Numbered from the stretch's first letter, positions 41,884-50,833 are shown. The stretch is DNA of 64,000 nucleotides from Polaribacter sp. Q13 (GCF_016858305.2 NZ_CP074436.1:950001-1014000), one strand, 5' to 3'. Translations and numbers: made by a program. The notes: a model not told the origin generated them from the sequence alone.

Positions 41884-43026
41884 TTAAGAAAACATGTCTT
41901 TTACTTTTTCAAAAAAAGACTTGTCTGACTTATTAGGACTTGGTTTAAAATTATCATTATCAGACATTTTTTCAAAGAATTGCTTTTGTTCTTTATTTAA
42001 TTCTTGTGGAGTCCATACATTAATGTGAATTAAAAAATCTCCCGTTCCATATCTTTCAATACTTGGTAAACCTTTTTCTTTTAGTCTTAAAATTTTACCA
42101 GATTGCGTACCAGCATCAATTTTAATCTTTACTTTACCTGTAACAGTATCTACTTCTTTACTTGTACCTAAAACAGCTTCAGAGAAATTAATATATAAAT
42201 CAAAATGAATATTTGTTCCTTCTCTTTTTAAGGTTTCATGCTGAACTTCCTCTATTAAAACTAATAAATCTCCAGCAATAGAATTCTTACCAGGAGCTTC
42301 ATTACCCTTTCCTCCTACTTTTAATTGAACTCCTTCTGTAACTCCTGCCGGAATGTTAATAGAAACAGTTTCTTCTTTAGTAATTAAACCTTGTGCATCT
42401 GCACCTGCTGGTTTACTATTAATAATTTCTCCAGCACCAGAACAAGTACCACAAGTAGTAGCTGTTTGCATTCTACCTAAAATAGTATTGGTTACTCGCA
42501 TTTGTTGTCCAGAACCATTACAGGTAGTACACGTTTTATACGTTACACCATCTGCTTGTACTTTACGTCTAACTTTTACTTTCTTTTCAACTCCTTTGGC
42601 AATTTCTTCTAAAGTAAGTTTTACACGAATTCGCATATTACTCCCTTTAACTCTTGCTTGTCGTTGACCACCGCCACCGCCAAAACCACCAAAGCCTCCT
42701 CCGAAACCGCCGCCTCCGCCGCCAAAGATGTCTCCAAACTGACTGAATATGTCATCCATATTCATACCGCCGCCGCCAAAACCGCCACCACCTTGTGGAC
42801 CTTCGAAACCAGCATGACCGTATTGATCATAACGTGCTTTTTTGTTTTCGTCACTTAAAATTTCATAAGCTTCTGCAGCTTTTTTAAAATTTTCTTCAGC
42901 TGCCTTATCATCAGGGTTTTTATCTGGATGATATTTAATAGCCATTTTTCTATACCCTTTCTTAATTTCTGCCTGAGTTGCAGATTTAGAAAGACCTAAT
43001 ATTTCGTAAAAATCTTGTTTTGCCAT
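41884..43026 (-). CDS. dnaJ: Chaperone DnaJ with two-motif zinc finger
   Basis: Hsp40 co-chaperone of DnaK. J domain at residues 4-70 with HPD (33-35), then a Gly/Phe-rich linker (75-120) and C-terminal substrate domains. The cysteine-rich region holds only two CxxCxGxG motifs (Cys166/169 and Cys192/195) instead of four: motifs 1 and 4 (zinc site I) are replaced by RKVQADGVTYK and PAGADAQGL, while motifs 2 and 3 (zinc site II) remain. The start is MAKQDFYEIL at 43026, since the in-frame extension of six codons is not conserved. It follows grpE by 66 bases. Confidence 0.95.
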   Translation of the reverse strand: MAKQDFYEILGLSKSATQAEIKKGYRKMAIKYHPDKNPDDKAAEENFKKAAEAYEILSDENKKARYDQYGHAGFEGPQGGGGFGGGGMNMDDIFSQFGDIFGGGGGGFGGGFGGFGGGGGQRQARVKGSNMRIRVKLTLEEIAKGVEKKVKVRRKVQADGVTYKTCTTCNGSGQQMRVTNTILGRMQTATTCGTCSGAGEIINSKPAGADAQGLITKEETVSINIPAGVTEGVQLKVGGKGNEAPGKNSIAGDLLVLIEEVQHETLKREGTNIHFDLYINFSEAVLGTSKEVDTVTGKVKIKIDAGTQSGKILRLKEKGLPSIERYGTGDFLIHINVWTPQELNKEQKQFFEKMSDNDNFKPSPNKSDKSFFEKVKDMFS

Positions 43027-43092
43027 TTTTATTTCAATTATCAATTAACAGTAATCAATGATCAATGGTAATTGTACATTGTTAATTGTAAC

Positions 43093-43641
43093 TTACTGTC
43101 CGATTACCACTTTTGGATAACGAATAATTTTATCACCTAATTTGTATCCTTTTTCTACACAATCAATTATTTTCCCTTTTAAATCTTCTGTCGGAGCAGG
43201 GATTTGTGTAATTGCTTCATGAATTTCAGCATCAAAAGTATCACCAGCATTGGTTTCTACTTTAGACAATCCTTTTAGCTCTAAAGTATTGTAGAATTTT
43301 TGATAAATTAATAAAACACCTTTTCTTAATTCTTCTGCTTCTTTATCATCTTCGATATGTGTCAGTGCACGCTCAAAATCATCAATAATTGGCAGTAAAG
43401 ATGTCATTAATTCTTGTCCAGCAGTTTTAAATAATTCTACTCTTTCTCTGGATGTTCTTTTTTTATAGTTTTCAAACTCAGCAAACAAACGTAAAAACTT
43501 TTCTTTTTCAGCTTGAAGTAACTCTTCCGGTGTTGGCTCTTCTTTTACAACTTCAGCCTCAACCTCTTGATTTTCTTCAACTTGAACAGTTTCTTGTTCG
43601 TTTTTTATTTCTTCTTCTTGGATGTTATCTTTCTTACTCAT
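43093..43641 (-). CDS. grpE: Nucleotide exchange factor GrpE
   Basis: ADP/ATP exchange factor for DnaK, 182 residues. An acidic N-terminal tail (EEEIKNEQETVQVEENQE) leads into the long coiled-coil LLQAEKEKFLRLFAEFENYKKRTSRER, then a four-helix segment and the C-terminal beta domain with VIDCVEKGYKLGDKIIRYPKVVIG. The frame is open further upstream, but the conserved N-terminus begins at MSKKDNIQ (43641). Co-directional with dnaJ; no CIRCE element was found. Confidence 0.95.
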   Translation of the reverse strand: MSKKDNIQEEEIKNEQETVQVEENQEVEAEVVKEEPTPEELLQAEKEKFLRLFAEFENYKKRTSRERVELFKTAGQELMTSLLPIIDDFERALTHIEDDKEAEELRKGVLLIYQKFYNTLELKGLSKVETNAGDTFDAEIHEAITQIPAPTEDLKGKIIDCVEKGYKLGDKIIRYPKVVIGQ

Positions 43642-43693
43642 TATCTTAGTATTCGTTAAAATATCTTCAATTAAAACGCAAAAACGTTGCCAA

Positions 43694-43726
43694 CAAAAAA
43701 ATAGTGTCAGATTGACACTATTTTTT
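43694..43726 (-). terminator. Terminator after the NUMOD4/HNH gene
   Basis: AAATAGTGTCA / TGACACTATTT arms with a three-base loop flanked by A and T runs, seven bases past the stop at 43733 and upstream of grpE. Confidence 0.8.
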
Positions 43727-43732
43727 ATATTT

Positions 43733-44281
43733 TTAAATTTCAACATGTCCCCAATTTTCACCCGTTTTAATTCTGTGAATTTGCATGTCCGAGACTCCAA
43801 ATCGTTTGGCAATCATGGTTATTCTTGTTCTTTTATTTTTAAGTTGCCTTTTAATAATTTTCACTTTTCCTTCTGTAAGCTTATAACTAGTTTTTTTATT
43901 CTTTATAGATTCTACAAACACAGGATTTTTAAATTGATGCAACTCTTTTTCTCTTTTTGATGCCCATTTTAAATTTTGAATGGTATTATCTGTTTTATCA
44001 TAATTTATATGTAAGACAAAAACTTGCTCTTCATTTTCTTTTTCTAAAAAATGTTGAGCAACTAATTTATGTACATACCTACTAGTATGTTTATTATTTA
44101 GAGCTTGTTTTACAGAAATAGTTTCATAACCATTTATAAAACTTTTTTTTCTTAAAAACTCTTTATCGTCTTTACAATAAAGTACTCTTCCGTAATTGGA
44201 AATCTTAAATTTTTTTACATCAGAAATTTTCTCATCAAATTTAACATCTTTCCACTCTTCTTTCCACAAACTTCTTATCAT
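43733..44281 (-). CDS. Orphan NUMOD4/HNH-type protein
   Basis: 182-residue protein with the layout of HNH homing endonucleases. The N-terminus has a NUMOD4-like EEWKDVKF and KISNYGRVLY; the middle has VHKLVAQHFLEK and VLHINYDKTDNTIQNLKWAS, the HNH-type segment; the C-terminus (YKLTEGKVKIIKRQLKNK, then a helix-turn-helix-like IAKRFGVSDMQIHRIKTG) resembles a DNA-binding repeat module. No intron or intein host is present: it lies between murA and grpE as an ordinary gene, 37 bases from murA. It may be a domesticated nuclease or DNA-binding regulator. Confidence 0.8.
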   Translation of the reverse strand: MIRSLWKEEWKDVKFDEKISDVKKFKISNYGRVLYCKDDKEFLRKKSFINGYETISVKQALNNKHTSRYVHKLVAQHFLEKENEEQVFVLHINYDKTDNTIQNLKWASKREKELHQFKNPVFVESIKNKKTSYKLTEGKVKIIKRQLKNKRTRITMIAKRFGVSDMQIHRIKTGENWGHVEI

Positions 44282-44318
44282 AATATAAAAGTAATTTTAA
44301 ATGAATAAAAAACTTTTC

Positions 44319-45629
44319 TTAATCAGCAATTCTTTCAATTTTAGCACCAATAGATTTTAAACGAGCTTCAATATTTTCGTACCCTCTATCTATCTGTTCT
44401 ATATTATTTATAATACTTGTTCCTTTTGCAGATAATGCTGCAATTAATAAGGAGATTCCTGCTCTAATATCTGGCGATGTCATTTTGGTAGCTTTTAACG
44501 AGCTTTCAAAATTCATACCTATTACAGTAGCTCTATGAGGATCACACAAAATTACTTTTGCGCCCATATCTATCAATTTATCAACAAAAAACAAACGGCT
44601 TTCAAACATTTTTTGATGTATTAAAACAGTTCCTTTTGCTTGTGTAGCGATTACCAAAACAATACTCAATAAATCGGGTGTAAACCCAGGCCAAGGAGCA
44701 TCTGCAACCGTTAAGACAGAACCATCTATAAAATTTTGTATTTTATAAGATTCTTGTGCAGGTATATAAATATCATCACCTCTTTTTTCTAGTTGAACAC
44801 CTAATTTTCTAAATACATTTGGTATTTGTCCTAAGTTTTCCCAACTTACATCTTTTATGGTTAATTCAGATCGTGTCATTACAGCAACACCTATCCAAGA
44901 ACCAATTTCAATCATATCTGGTAAAACAGTATGTTCACAACCACCAAGAGCTTTTACTCCTTCTATGATTAATAAATTAGAGCCTACTCCAGAGATTTTT
45001 GCTCCCATCAAATTCAACATTTTACATAATTGTTGAATATAAGGTTCACAAGCTGCATTGTAAATTTTTGTGGTTCCGGTAGCTAAAACAGCCGACATTA
45101 AAATATTAGCGGTTCCTGTTACAGAGGCTTCATCTAATAACATTTCTACACCAAATAACTCTTTGGCTTCTACTCCGTAAAAATGCTCTTCTTTATTATA
45201 TCTAAATTTTGCACCTAATCGTATAAAACCCTCAAAATGGGTATCTAAACGTCTACGACCAATTTTATCTCCTCCTGGTCTTGGAATGTACCCTTTACCA
45301 AAACGTGCTAAAAGTGGTCCAACTATCATAATAGAACCTCGTAAAGAACTTCCGTCTCTTTTAAACTCTGCAGATTCTAGATATTTTAAATTGATTTCAT
45401 CCGCTTGAAAAGCGTAAGAATTTCTACTTAACTTTTCTACTTTTACACCTAATTCTCCTAGAATAAAAATTAGTTTGTTGACATCAATAATATCCGGAAC
45501 GTTATTTACAAGCACTCGTTCTGGTGTTAATAACACTGCACAAAGTATTTGTAAAACTTCGTTTTTTGCTCCTTGCGGAGTAATGGTCCCGCTTAATTTA
45601 TGACCGCCTTCAATTTTAAATGATGCCAT
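44319..45629 (-). CDS. murA: UDP-GlcNAc 1-carboxyvinyltransferase with Asp in the fosfomycin-Cys position
   Basis: First committed step of peptidoglycan synthesis: transfer of enolpyruvate from PEP to UDP-GlcNAc in the cytoplasm. Catalytic Lys22 is seen in GAKNEVL. The active-site loop reads PRPGGDKIGRRRLDTH, where E. coli has PGGCTIGARPVDLH, so Cys115 corresponds to Asp121. This Cys-to-Asp change is known from Mycobacterium and Chlamydia and gives insensitivity to fosfomycin. Length 436 is normal. It begins three bases after the DUF4290 gene, so the two are co-transcribed. Confidence 0.96.
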   Translation of the reverse strand: MASFKIEGGHKLSGTITPQGAKNEVLQILCAVLLTPERVLVNNVPDIIDVNKLIFILGELGVKVEKLSRNSYAFQADEINLKYLESAEFKRDGSSLRGSIMIVGPLLARFGKGYIPRPGGDKIGRRRLDTHFEGFIRLGAKFRYNKEEHFYGVEAKELFGVEMLLDEASVTGTANILMSAVLATGTTKIYNAACEPYIQQLCKMLNLMGAKISGVGSNLLIIEGVKALGGCEHTVLPDMIEIGSWIGVAVMTRSELTIKDVSWENLGQIPNVFRKLGVQLEKRGDDIYIPAQESYKIQNFIDGSVLTVADAPWPGFTPDLLSIVLVIATQAKGTVLIHQKMFESRLFFVDKLIDMGAKVILCDPHRATVIGMNFESSLKATKMTSPDIRAGISLLIAALSAKGTSIINNIEQIDRGYENIEARLKSIGAKIERIAD

Positions 45630-45632
45630 ATA

Positions 45633-46289
45633 CTAATATCTTTTTCTATTTTTATTTTGATTACTGTGTTGTGGTTTCTTGTAAGTAGTTTTAGAAGCTC
45701 CCTGACCTTGTGTACGTGGTTTTCTTAATAGGTTTTTACTTTCAGCAAGTGCCTCATCTGTTTCTCTTAAATCTAATTTACCATCAGATAAATCATATAA
45801 ATGTTTAAAAATTACGGCGTCATCCACAGTATCTTTATTCCAATTAAGGTAACACTTTTTCATGTGATTTGCAATGGTAAATACCAAAGCTTCTTTTTTC
45901 TCGCCTTCTTCCCAGCTTAAAGCAATATCTATCATTGTTTGAATGTTGTTACCATAGTAACGATATCTTGATGCAGATTTTGGATAAGGCAGTCCTTCTG
46001 GCTTTTCTTGTAATTCTTCTTTAGACGGTTGAGGATATGGAGATTCTACATCTAATTTAAAATCTGCCATGATGTATAGTTGATCCCAAAGTTTGTGTTT
46101 AAAATCTGGAACATCGCGTAAATGGGGTTGTAAATTACCCATTACATCTACAATAGCTCTCGCCATTTTATCGCGTTCTTCTTTAGTTTCTAATGCTAAG
46201 CAATGGTCTACTAATTTTTGTATATGTCTGCCGTATTCTGGTATTATCATTAACGGTCTTTCTGAATTGTATTCTAAATCGAATGTCAT
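45633..46289 (-). CDS. DUF4290 family protein
   Basis: 218-residue soluble protein of a Bacteroidota-specific family. The conserved core is IPEYGRHIQKLVDHCL (about 17-32), NLQPHLRDVPDFKHKLWDQL (about 52-71) and LDVESPYP; the tail is basic and Gln/Lys-rich (GASKTTYKKPQHSNQNKN), perhaps nucleic-acid binding. It almost always precedes murA in these bacteria, as here (three-base gap). Function is unknown. Confidence 0.9.
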   Translation of the reverse strand: MTFDLEYNSERPLMIIPEYGRHIQKLVDHCLALETKEERDKMARAIVDVMGNLQPHLRDVPDFKHKLWDQLYIMADFKLDVESPYPQPSKEELQEKPEGLPYPKSASRYRYYGNNIQTMIDIALSWEEGEKKEALVFTIANHMKKCYLNWNKDTVDDAVIFKHLYDLSDGKLDLRETDEALAESKNLLRKPRTQGQGASKTTYKKPQHSNQNKNRKRY

Positions 46290-46418
46290 TTATTTATTTT
46301 TGAGAAGTGTTCTCGATGCATCACACTTAAAAATTATGATACTAGAACTGACAAATTATAGTTTGTAGTTATTTAACGTTGCAAAATAACAATTTATTTT
46401 TAGTTTTATGGATGATTT

Positions 46419-48740
46419 TTAACCAATCACTTTTAATTTAGCAAATTGTAGCAATAATTTCTTCTTACCAACCGTACCAAATTTAATTTCTGCCTTTTTA
46501 TTTGGTCCATTTCCTTCTAGAGCAATTACTTCTCCCGTTCCAAATCTATTGTGCTCTACAAAATTACCAACCACAATATTGCTGTCAAATAAATTTGCTT
46601 TTGAGGTTGCTTGAGATACTTTTTTTAAGTTTTTAGGAATAACAATCTCTTTTTTCTTCACCAAATCACGCTCCATTTTTTTACGTTGAATTGGTTTTTG
46701 AAAACGAATTCCTTTTGGAGCATCATCAAAAATACTTTTATCAACAAAATTATTAATTGCTGGATTTGTACTTTTTGGTGTAATGTAATTTAGATACTGA
46801 TCATCTATTTCTTCTAAAAACCTACTTGGTTCTGCATCTACCAATTTCCCCCATCTATAACGAGTTTGCGCATAACTTAAATAAGCCACTTTTTCTGCCC
46901 TTGTTATGGCCACGTAGAACAATCTTCTCTCCTCTTCTAACTCACTTCTAGTATTCATACTCATTGCAGAAGGAAATAAGTTTTCTTCTAAACCAACAAT
47001 GTACACGTACATATATTCCAATCCTTTAGACTGGTGAATGGTCATTAAAGAAACAGAGGGTTTATCATCATCTTTTTTAGCATCAAAATCTGTAGCCAAA
47101 GCCACATCTTCTAAAAAAGTAGTTAAAGAGGTATCTCCACCTTCTTCAATTTTATCGGTAATAAAGTCTTTAATTCCGTTTAAAAGCTCTTGAACGTTTT
47201 CTACTTTACTAACTGCTTCTGGCGTTCCGTCTTTTTCTAAATCTTTTATTAATAAGGTCTTTTTTACTACCGTTTCTGCAATTTCAAAGGCATTTTTAGT
47301 TTGCGATTCTATTTGCAAACTTTGCATCATCGTCATAAAATTACGGAGCTTATTTTTAGTTCCTGCATTTATTTTTAAATCTATTTTATCAATATATTTA
47401 ATAATATCGAAAATTGATTTTTTATAATGATTAGCAGCAATTGTTAACCTATCTATGGTTGTTGCACCAATTCCTCTAGCAGGATAATTGATAATTCTTT
47501 TTAACGCTTCTTCATCATTTGGGTTGATTAAAATACGTAAATATGATAAAATATCTTTGATTTCTTTTCTTTGATAAAAGGAAATCCCTCCATAGATTTT
47601 ATACTCAATTCCTTTTTTACGTAAGGCATCTTCAATAGCTCTAGATTGTGAGTTTGTTCTATACAATACACAAAAATCATCTGGAGTTAATTGATGGTTC
47701 ATTTGGTTTTCCCAAATAGATTGTGCCACAAAACGACCTTCTTCTCCATCGGAAATAGTACGCATTACATTTATAGCATCTCCAGGATCATTAGAGGTCC
47801 AAACTTCTTTATCTAATTTTGTTTTATTTTTTTCGATTACAGAATTTGCAGCGTTTACAATATTACTTGTAGAACGATAATTTTGCTCTAGTTTAAAGGT
47901 TTTTACTTCTGGATAATCCTTCTGGAAATTTAAAATATTCTGAATATTTGCCCCCCTAAAACTATAGATACTCTGAGAATCGTCTCCAACCACACAAATG
48001 TTTCCAAATTTGTCTGCCAAAGCTCTCACAATAATATATTGAGAGTGATTGGTATCTTGGTACTCATCTACCATAATATATCTAAAACGGTCTTGATATT
48101 TTGCCAAAGTTTCTGGAAAACGGGCTAATAACTCATTGGTTCTTAACAATAAATCATCAAAATCCATTGCTCCTGCTTTAAAGCATCTGTCTACATAAGT
48201 TCTGTAAATATTACCAACTTCTGGTCTACTTGCGTGTAAATCTGCTTCTTGTAAATCTGGATTATTAAAATAGGCTTTTACCGTAATTAAACTGTTCTTA
48301 AAGGAAGAAATTCTTCCTAAAATCTGTTTTGGTTTGTATTGTTCCCTATTTAAATTCTTCTCTTTTATAATGGCTGATATCAACCGAACAGAATCTTGAG
48401 AATCGTAAATTGTAAAATTAGTTGGAAACCCTAATTTATCTGCTTCAGTTCGTAAAATTCTAGCAAAAACGGAGTGAAAAGTTCCCATCCACAGGTTTCT
48501 AGATTCACTATTACCTACAACACCAGCAATTCTTGCCTTCATTTCTTTGGCTGCTTTGTTGGTAAATGTAAGCGATAAAATGTTAAATGAATCTACGCCT
48601 TGCTGCATTAAATGCGCAATTCTATAGGTTAATACACGTGTTTTACCAGAACCCGCACCCGCAATAATAATCATGGGTCCATCTTTCTGTAAGACAGCTT
48701 GTCTCTGTGCTTCGTTTAAAGAATCTAAATATGTGCTCAA
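46419..48740 (-). CDS. UvrD/PcrA family DNA helicase
   Basis: Superfamily 1A 3'-5' helicase used in repair and replication restart, 773 residues. Motifs in order: AGAGSGKT (Walker A, about 27-34), LTFTNKAAKEM (Ia), VDEYQDTN (II), VGDDSQSIYSFRGA (III), LEQNYRST (IV), TIHQSKGLEY (V) and YVAITRAE (VI). The C-terminal 60 residues contain the tudor-like segment HNRFGTGEVIALEG found in PcrA. The gene is named UvrD/PcrA-type because the two cannot be separated here. Confidence 0.95.
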   Translation of the reverse strand: MSTYLDSLNEAQRQAVLQKDGPMIIIAGAGSGKTRVLTYRIAHLMQQGVDSFNILSLTFTNKAAKEMKARIAGVVGNSESRNLWMGTFHSVFARILRTEADKLGFPTNFTIYDSQDSVRLISAIIKEKNLNREQYKPKQILGRISSFKNSLITVKAYFNNPDLQEADLHASRPEVGNIYRTYVDRCFKAGAMDFDDLLLRTNELLARFPETLAKYQDRFRYIMVDEYQDTNHSQYIIVRALADKFGNICVVGDDSQSIYSFRGANIQNILNFQKDYPEVKTFKLEQNYRSTSNIVNAANSVIEKNKTKLDKEVWTSNDPGDAINVMRTISDGEEGRFVAQSIWENQMNHQLTPDDFCVLYRTNSQSRAIEDALRKKGIEYKIYGGISFYQRKEIKDILSYLRILINPNDEEALKRIINYPARGIGATTIDRLTIAANHYKKSIFDIIKYIDKIDLKINAGTKNKLRNFMTMMQSLQIESQTKNAFEIAETVVKKTLLIKDLEKDGTPEAVSKVENVQELLNGIKDFITDKIEEGGDTSLTTFLEDVALATDFDAKKDDDKPSVSLMTIHQSKGLEYMYVYIVGLEENLFPSAMSMNTRSELEEERRLFYVAITRAEKVAYLSYAQTRYRWGKLVDAEPSRFLEEIDDQYLNYITPKSTNPAINNFVDKSIFDDAPKGIRFQKPIQRKKMERDLVKKKEIVIPKNLKKVSQATSKANLFDSNIVVGNFVEHNRFGTGEVIALEGNGPNKKAEIKFGTVGKKKLLLQFAKLKVIG

Positions 48741-48848
48741 TAGTTTATTTTAAAGGAATTTGAAAGTGTGAAATTAACCAAACTATTCGTTTCTATAAAA
48801 GAAGACGAATACTATTTATTCACAATTTTTACATAAGAATCCCAACTA

Positions 48849-48924
48849 TATCTGCCTAAGAACAGATAAACACAATTATCTGCCTATAGACAGATAATTT
48901 AAAATATCTGCTTACAGACAGATA
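48849..48924 (+). repeat. Three 20-bp palindromic operators phased at 28 bp upstream of satD
   Basis: Three copies of TATCTG-N8-CAGATA at 48849-48868, 48877-48896 and 48905-48924, with spacers CCTAAGAA, CCTATAGA and CTTACAGA. The period is exactly 28 bases. The third copy overlaps the start of the -7 box TAATTTTG (48923-48930). This is what a repressor binding cooperatively at the satD promoter would need; autoregulation by the SatD-type protein is the simplest inference. Confidence 0.75.
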
Positions 48925-48930
48925 ATTTTG
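48923..48930 (+). promoter_or_regulatory. -7 box of the satD operon
   Basis: TAATTTTG, exact TAnnTTTG, overlapping operator copy 3 and ending 48 bases before the ATG at 48979. Confidence 0.6.
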
Positions 48931-48978
48931 TTATTTAGCCTAATAAATGATATATTAGCTAAAAATTAAGATTCAAAA

Positions 48979-49593
48979 ATGACTAGTATTTTAACAGGTG
49001 ACATCATCAATTCTAGAAAGAAGGATGATAATTTTTGGTTAGAAACGCTAAAAGAAGTGTTAAGTACTTTTGGTGATTCGCCAAAATATTGGCAGATTTA
49101 CAGAGGAGATAGTTTTCAATTAGAAATAGAAAATTGTGAAAATGCTTTTTACGCAGCTTTAAAGTTGAAATCTCATTTAAAAGCTACTGTAGATATAGAT
49201 GTTAGAATTGGAATAGGAATTGGAGAAAAAGAATTTAATACTCCAGAAGTTACGGCCTCTAACGGTGAAGCCTTCATAAACTCTGGTTATGCGTTTGATA
49301 CGTATTTAAAAAAGCAAACTATTGCTATAAAAACACCTTGGCAAGAAGTTGATGCAGAACTAAATATAGCTTTTGATTTAGCCTTATTAACTATGGATTC
49401 CTGGACAAAAAACTCTGCTGAAGTATTTAAAATTTCCTTAGAATCGGAAAACAGTACGCAGAATGAAATTGCTGCTATTTTAGGAATTACACAAGGACGT
49501 GTTAGCGAACGCCAAAAACGTGCTGGATTTGAACCTATTATGAAACTAGAAAAACGTTTTAGAAAAATTATCAATCAAAAAACACATTTATAA
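48979..49593 (+). CDS. SatD-type regulator with C-terminal helix-turn-helix
   Basis: 204-residue protein of the SatD family. The N-terminal part (ILTGDIINSRKKDD, then IYRGDSFQLEIEN and VDIDVRIGIGIGEKEF) looks like a degenerate nucleotide-cyclase-like or ligand-binding domain. The C-terminal part is an HTH: TQNEIAAILGITQGRVSERQKRAG (about 162-185). It is followed after one base by a DUF3307 membrane protein, a pairing seen elsewhere, and preceded by three phased palindromes that it may bind. The signal is unknown. Confidence 0.82.
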   Translation: MTSILTGDIINSRKKDDNFWLETLKEVLSTFGDSPKYWQIYRGDSFQLEIENCENAFYAALKLKSHLKATVDIDVRIGIGIGEKEFNTPEVTASNGEAFINSGYAFDTYLKKQTIAIKTPWQEVDAELNIAFDLALLTMDSWTKNSAEVFKISLESENSTQNEIAAILGITQGRVSERQKRAGFEPIMKLEKRFRKIINQKTHL

Positions 49594-49594
49594 A

Positions 49595-50314
49595 ATGCTC
49601 TTATTTTTAAAATTTTTGTTGGCACATATTTTAGGAGATTTTGTTTTTCAACCAGAAAAATGGGTTAAAAACAAAGAAGAAAAGAAAGTCAAATCTGTAA
49701 AATTATATTATCACATTGCACTTCATGCCCTATTTTTAGTACTGATACTTCAGTTTAATTTTAAAAAGTATTGGCTTGCTTTTCTGTTAATTATCTGTTC
49801 TCATTATTTGATAGATCTTTTAAAACTCTATCTTCAAAAAAAGAACACAAAACGAATTTGGTTTTTTATAGATCAAATACTACATCTACTATTATTAGCT
49901 TTTGCTACTTCTTTTTATGTTGATTTTTCTTTATCACCAAAAAGCTTAATAACAGATCCAATTTTATTATTGATCGTATTTTTACTGCTGGTAATTTTTG
50001 TTTCTTCTATTGTTATAAAAATAATTATTACCCAATGGAATCCGGAAAATAAAAAAGAAAACGATGATTCTCTGGCAAAAGCCGGACGCTATATTGGTAT
50101 TTTAGAACGATTGTTTGTATTTACCTTTGTAATTACCAATCATTGGGAAGCTATTGGTTTTTTATTGGCTGCAAAATCCGTTTTTAGATTTGGAGATTTA
50201 ACGTCATCTAAAGACAGAAAACTAACAGAATACATTTTAATTGGTACTTTATTAAGTTTTGGTATTGCAATCTTTTTAGGAGTTCTATATTTGTACTCTT
50301 TAAAATTACTTTAA
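49595..50314 (+). CDS. DUF3307 family membrane protein
   Basis: 239-residue inner-membrane protein. The N-terminus LLFLKFLLAHILGDFVFQPEKW is the signature of DUF3307, followed by HIALHALFLVLIL and SHYLIDLLKLYLQ; about six hydrophobic segments are visible. Commonly paired with SatD, as here with a one-base gap. The biochemical role is unknown; control of membrane or envelope response by the SatD partner is only an inference. Confidence 0.85.
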   Translation: MLLFLKFLLAHILGDFVFQPEKWVKNKEEKKVKSVKLYYHIALHALFLVLILQFNFKKYWLAFLLIICSHYLIDLLKLYLQKKNTKRIWFFIDQILHLLLLAFATSFYVDFSLSPKSLITDPILLLIVFLLLVIFVSSIVIKIIITQWNPENKKENDDSLAKAGRYIGILERLFVFTFVITNHWEAIGFLLAAKSVFRFGDLTSSKDRKLTEYILIGTLLSFGIAIFLGVLYLYSLKLL

Positions 50315-50317
50315 TTT

Positions 50318-50830
50318 ATGGAAGAAAGATTAATAGAAAGTGTTGCTTATATTTTACCTGCTGCAGTTACAGGTTTGATGGCTTATTATATATTTAACAG
50401 ATTGATAATAAAGCAAAATTCTGATGATAAAGTAGCACTTTTATCACAAAGAAAAAAAGAAGCTTTACCCATAAAATTACAAGCTTACGAACGTATGTTG
50501 TTGTTTTGTGAACGTATAAACCCTGTAAAGATGTTGGTTAGAATTAAACCAATAACAGAAGATACGCAAGATTATTTACAATTATTGATAGCAAATATAG
50601 ACCAAGAATTTGAACACAATTTAGTGCAGCAAATGTATATTACAGATGATACCTGGACAGCAGTTGTGGCTACAAAAAATACGATTATTAATAAATTAAG
50701 ACAAGTAGCAGAAACTGCAAAAACAGCTAATGAATTGCGTGAAAAGGTGATTGTAGATTACTCTAAAACCTTACCACCGACCGACACTGCCATTAGTTTT
50801 ATTAAGAATGAAGTAAAAAAATTATTGTAA
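50318..50830 (+). CDS. Conserved flavobacterial protein with N-terminal membrane anchor
   Basis: 170-residue protein with one hydrophobic segment (about residues 8-28, AYILPAAVTGLMAYYIF) and a long charged helical domain (KLQAYERMLLFCERINPVKML, then an EFEHNLVQQMYITDDTW segment). No known domain is recognised. It starts three bases after the DUF3307 gene and ends in a terminator shared with btuB, so it is the third member of the satD operon. Confidence 0.8.
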   Translation: MEERLIESVAYILPAAVTGLMAYYIFNRLIIKQNSDDKVALLSQRKKEALPIKLQAYERMLLFCERINPVKMLVRIKPITEDTQDYLQLLIANIDQEFEHNLVQQMYITDDTWTAVVATKNTIINKLRQVAETAKTANELREKVIVDYSKTLPPTDTAISFIKNEVKKLL

Positions 50831-50833
50831 AAA

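Noticed and set aside
43027..43092. Repeat-like AATTATCAATTAACAGTAATC between grpE and dnaJ
   Set aside because: Short AT-rich near-palindromic words; no defined repeat unit or operator could be established, and it does not match CIRCE.
43642..43812. Upstream extension of grpE
   Set aside because: It crosses the upstream terminator hairpin and encodes no conserved residues; the start MSKKDNIQ is used.
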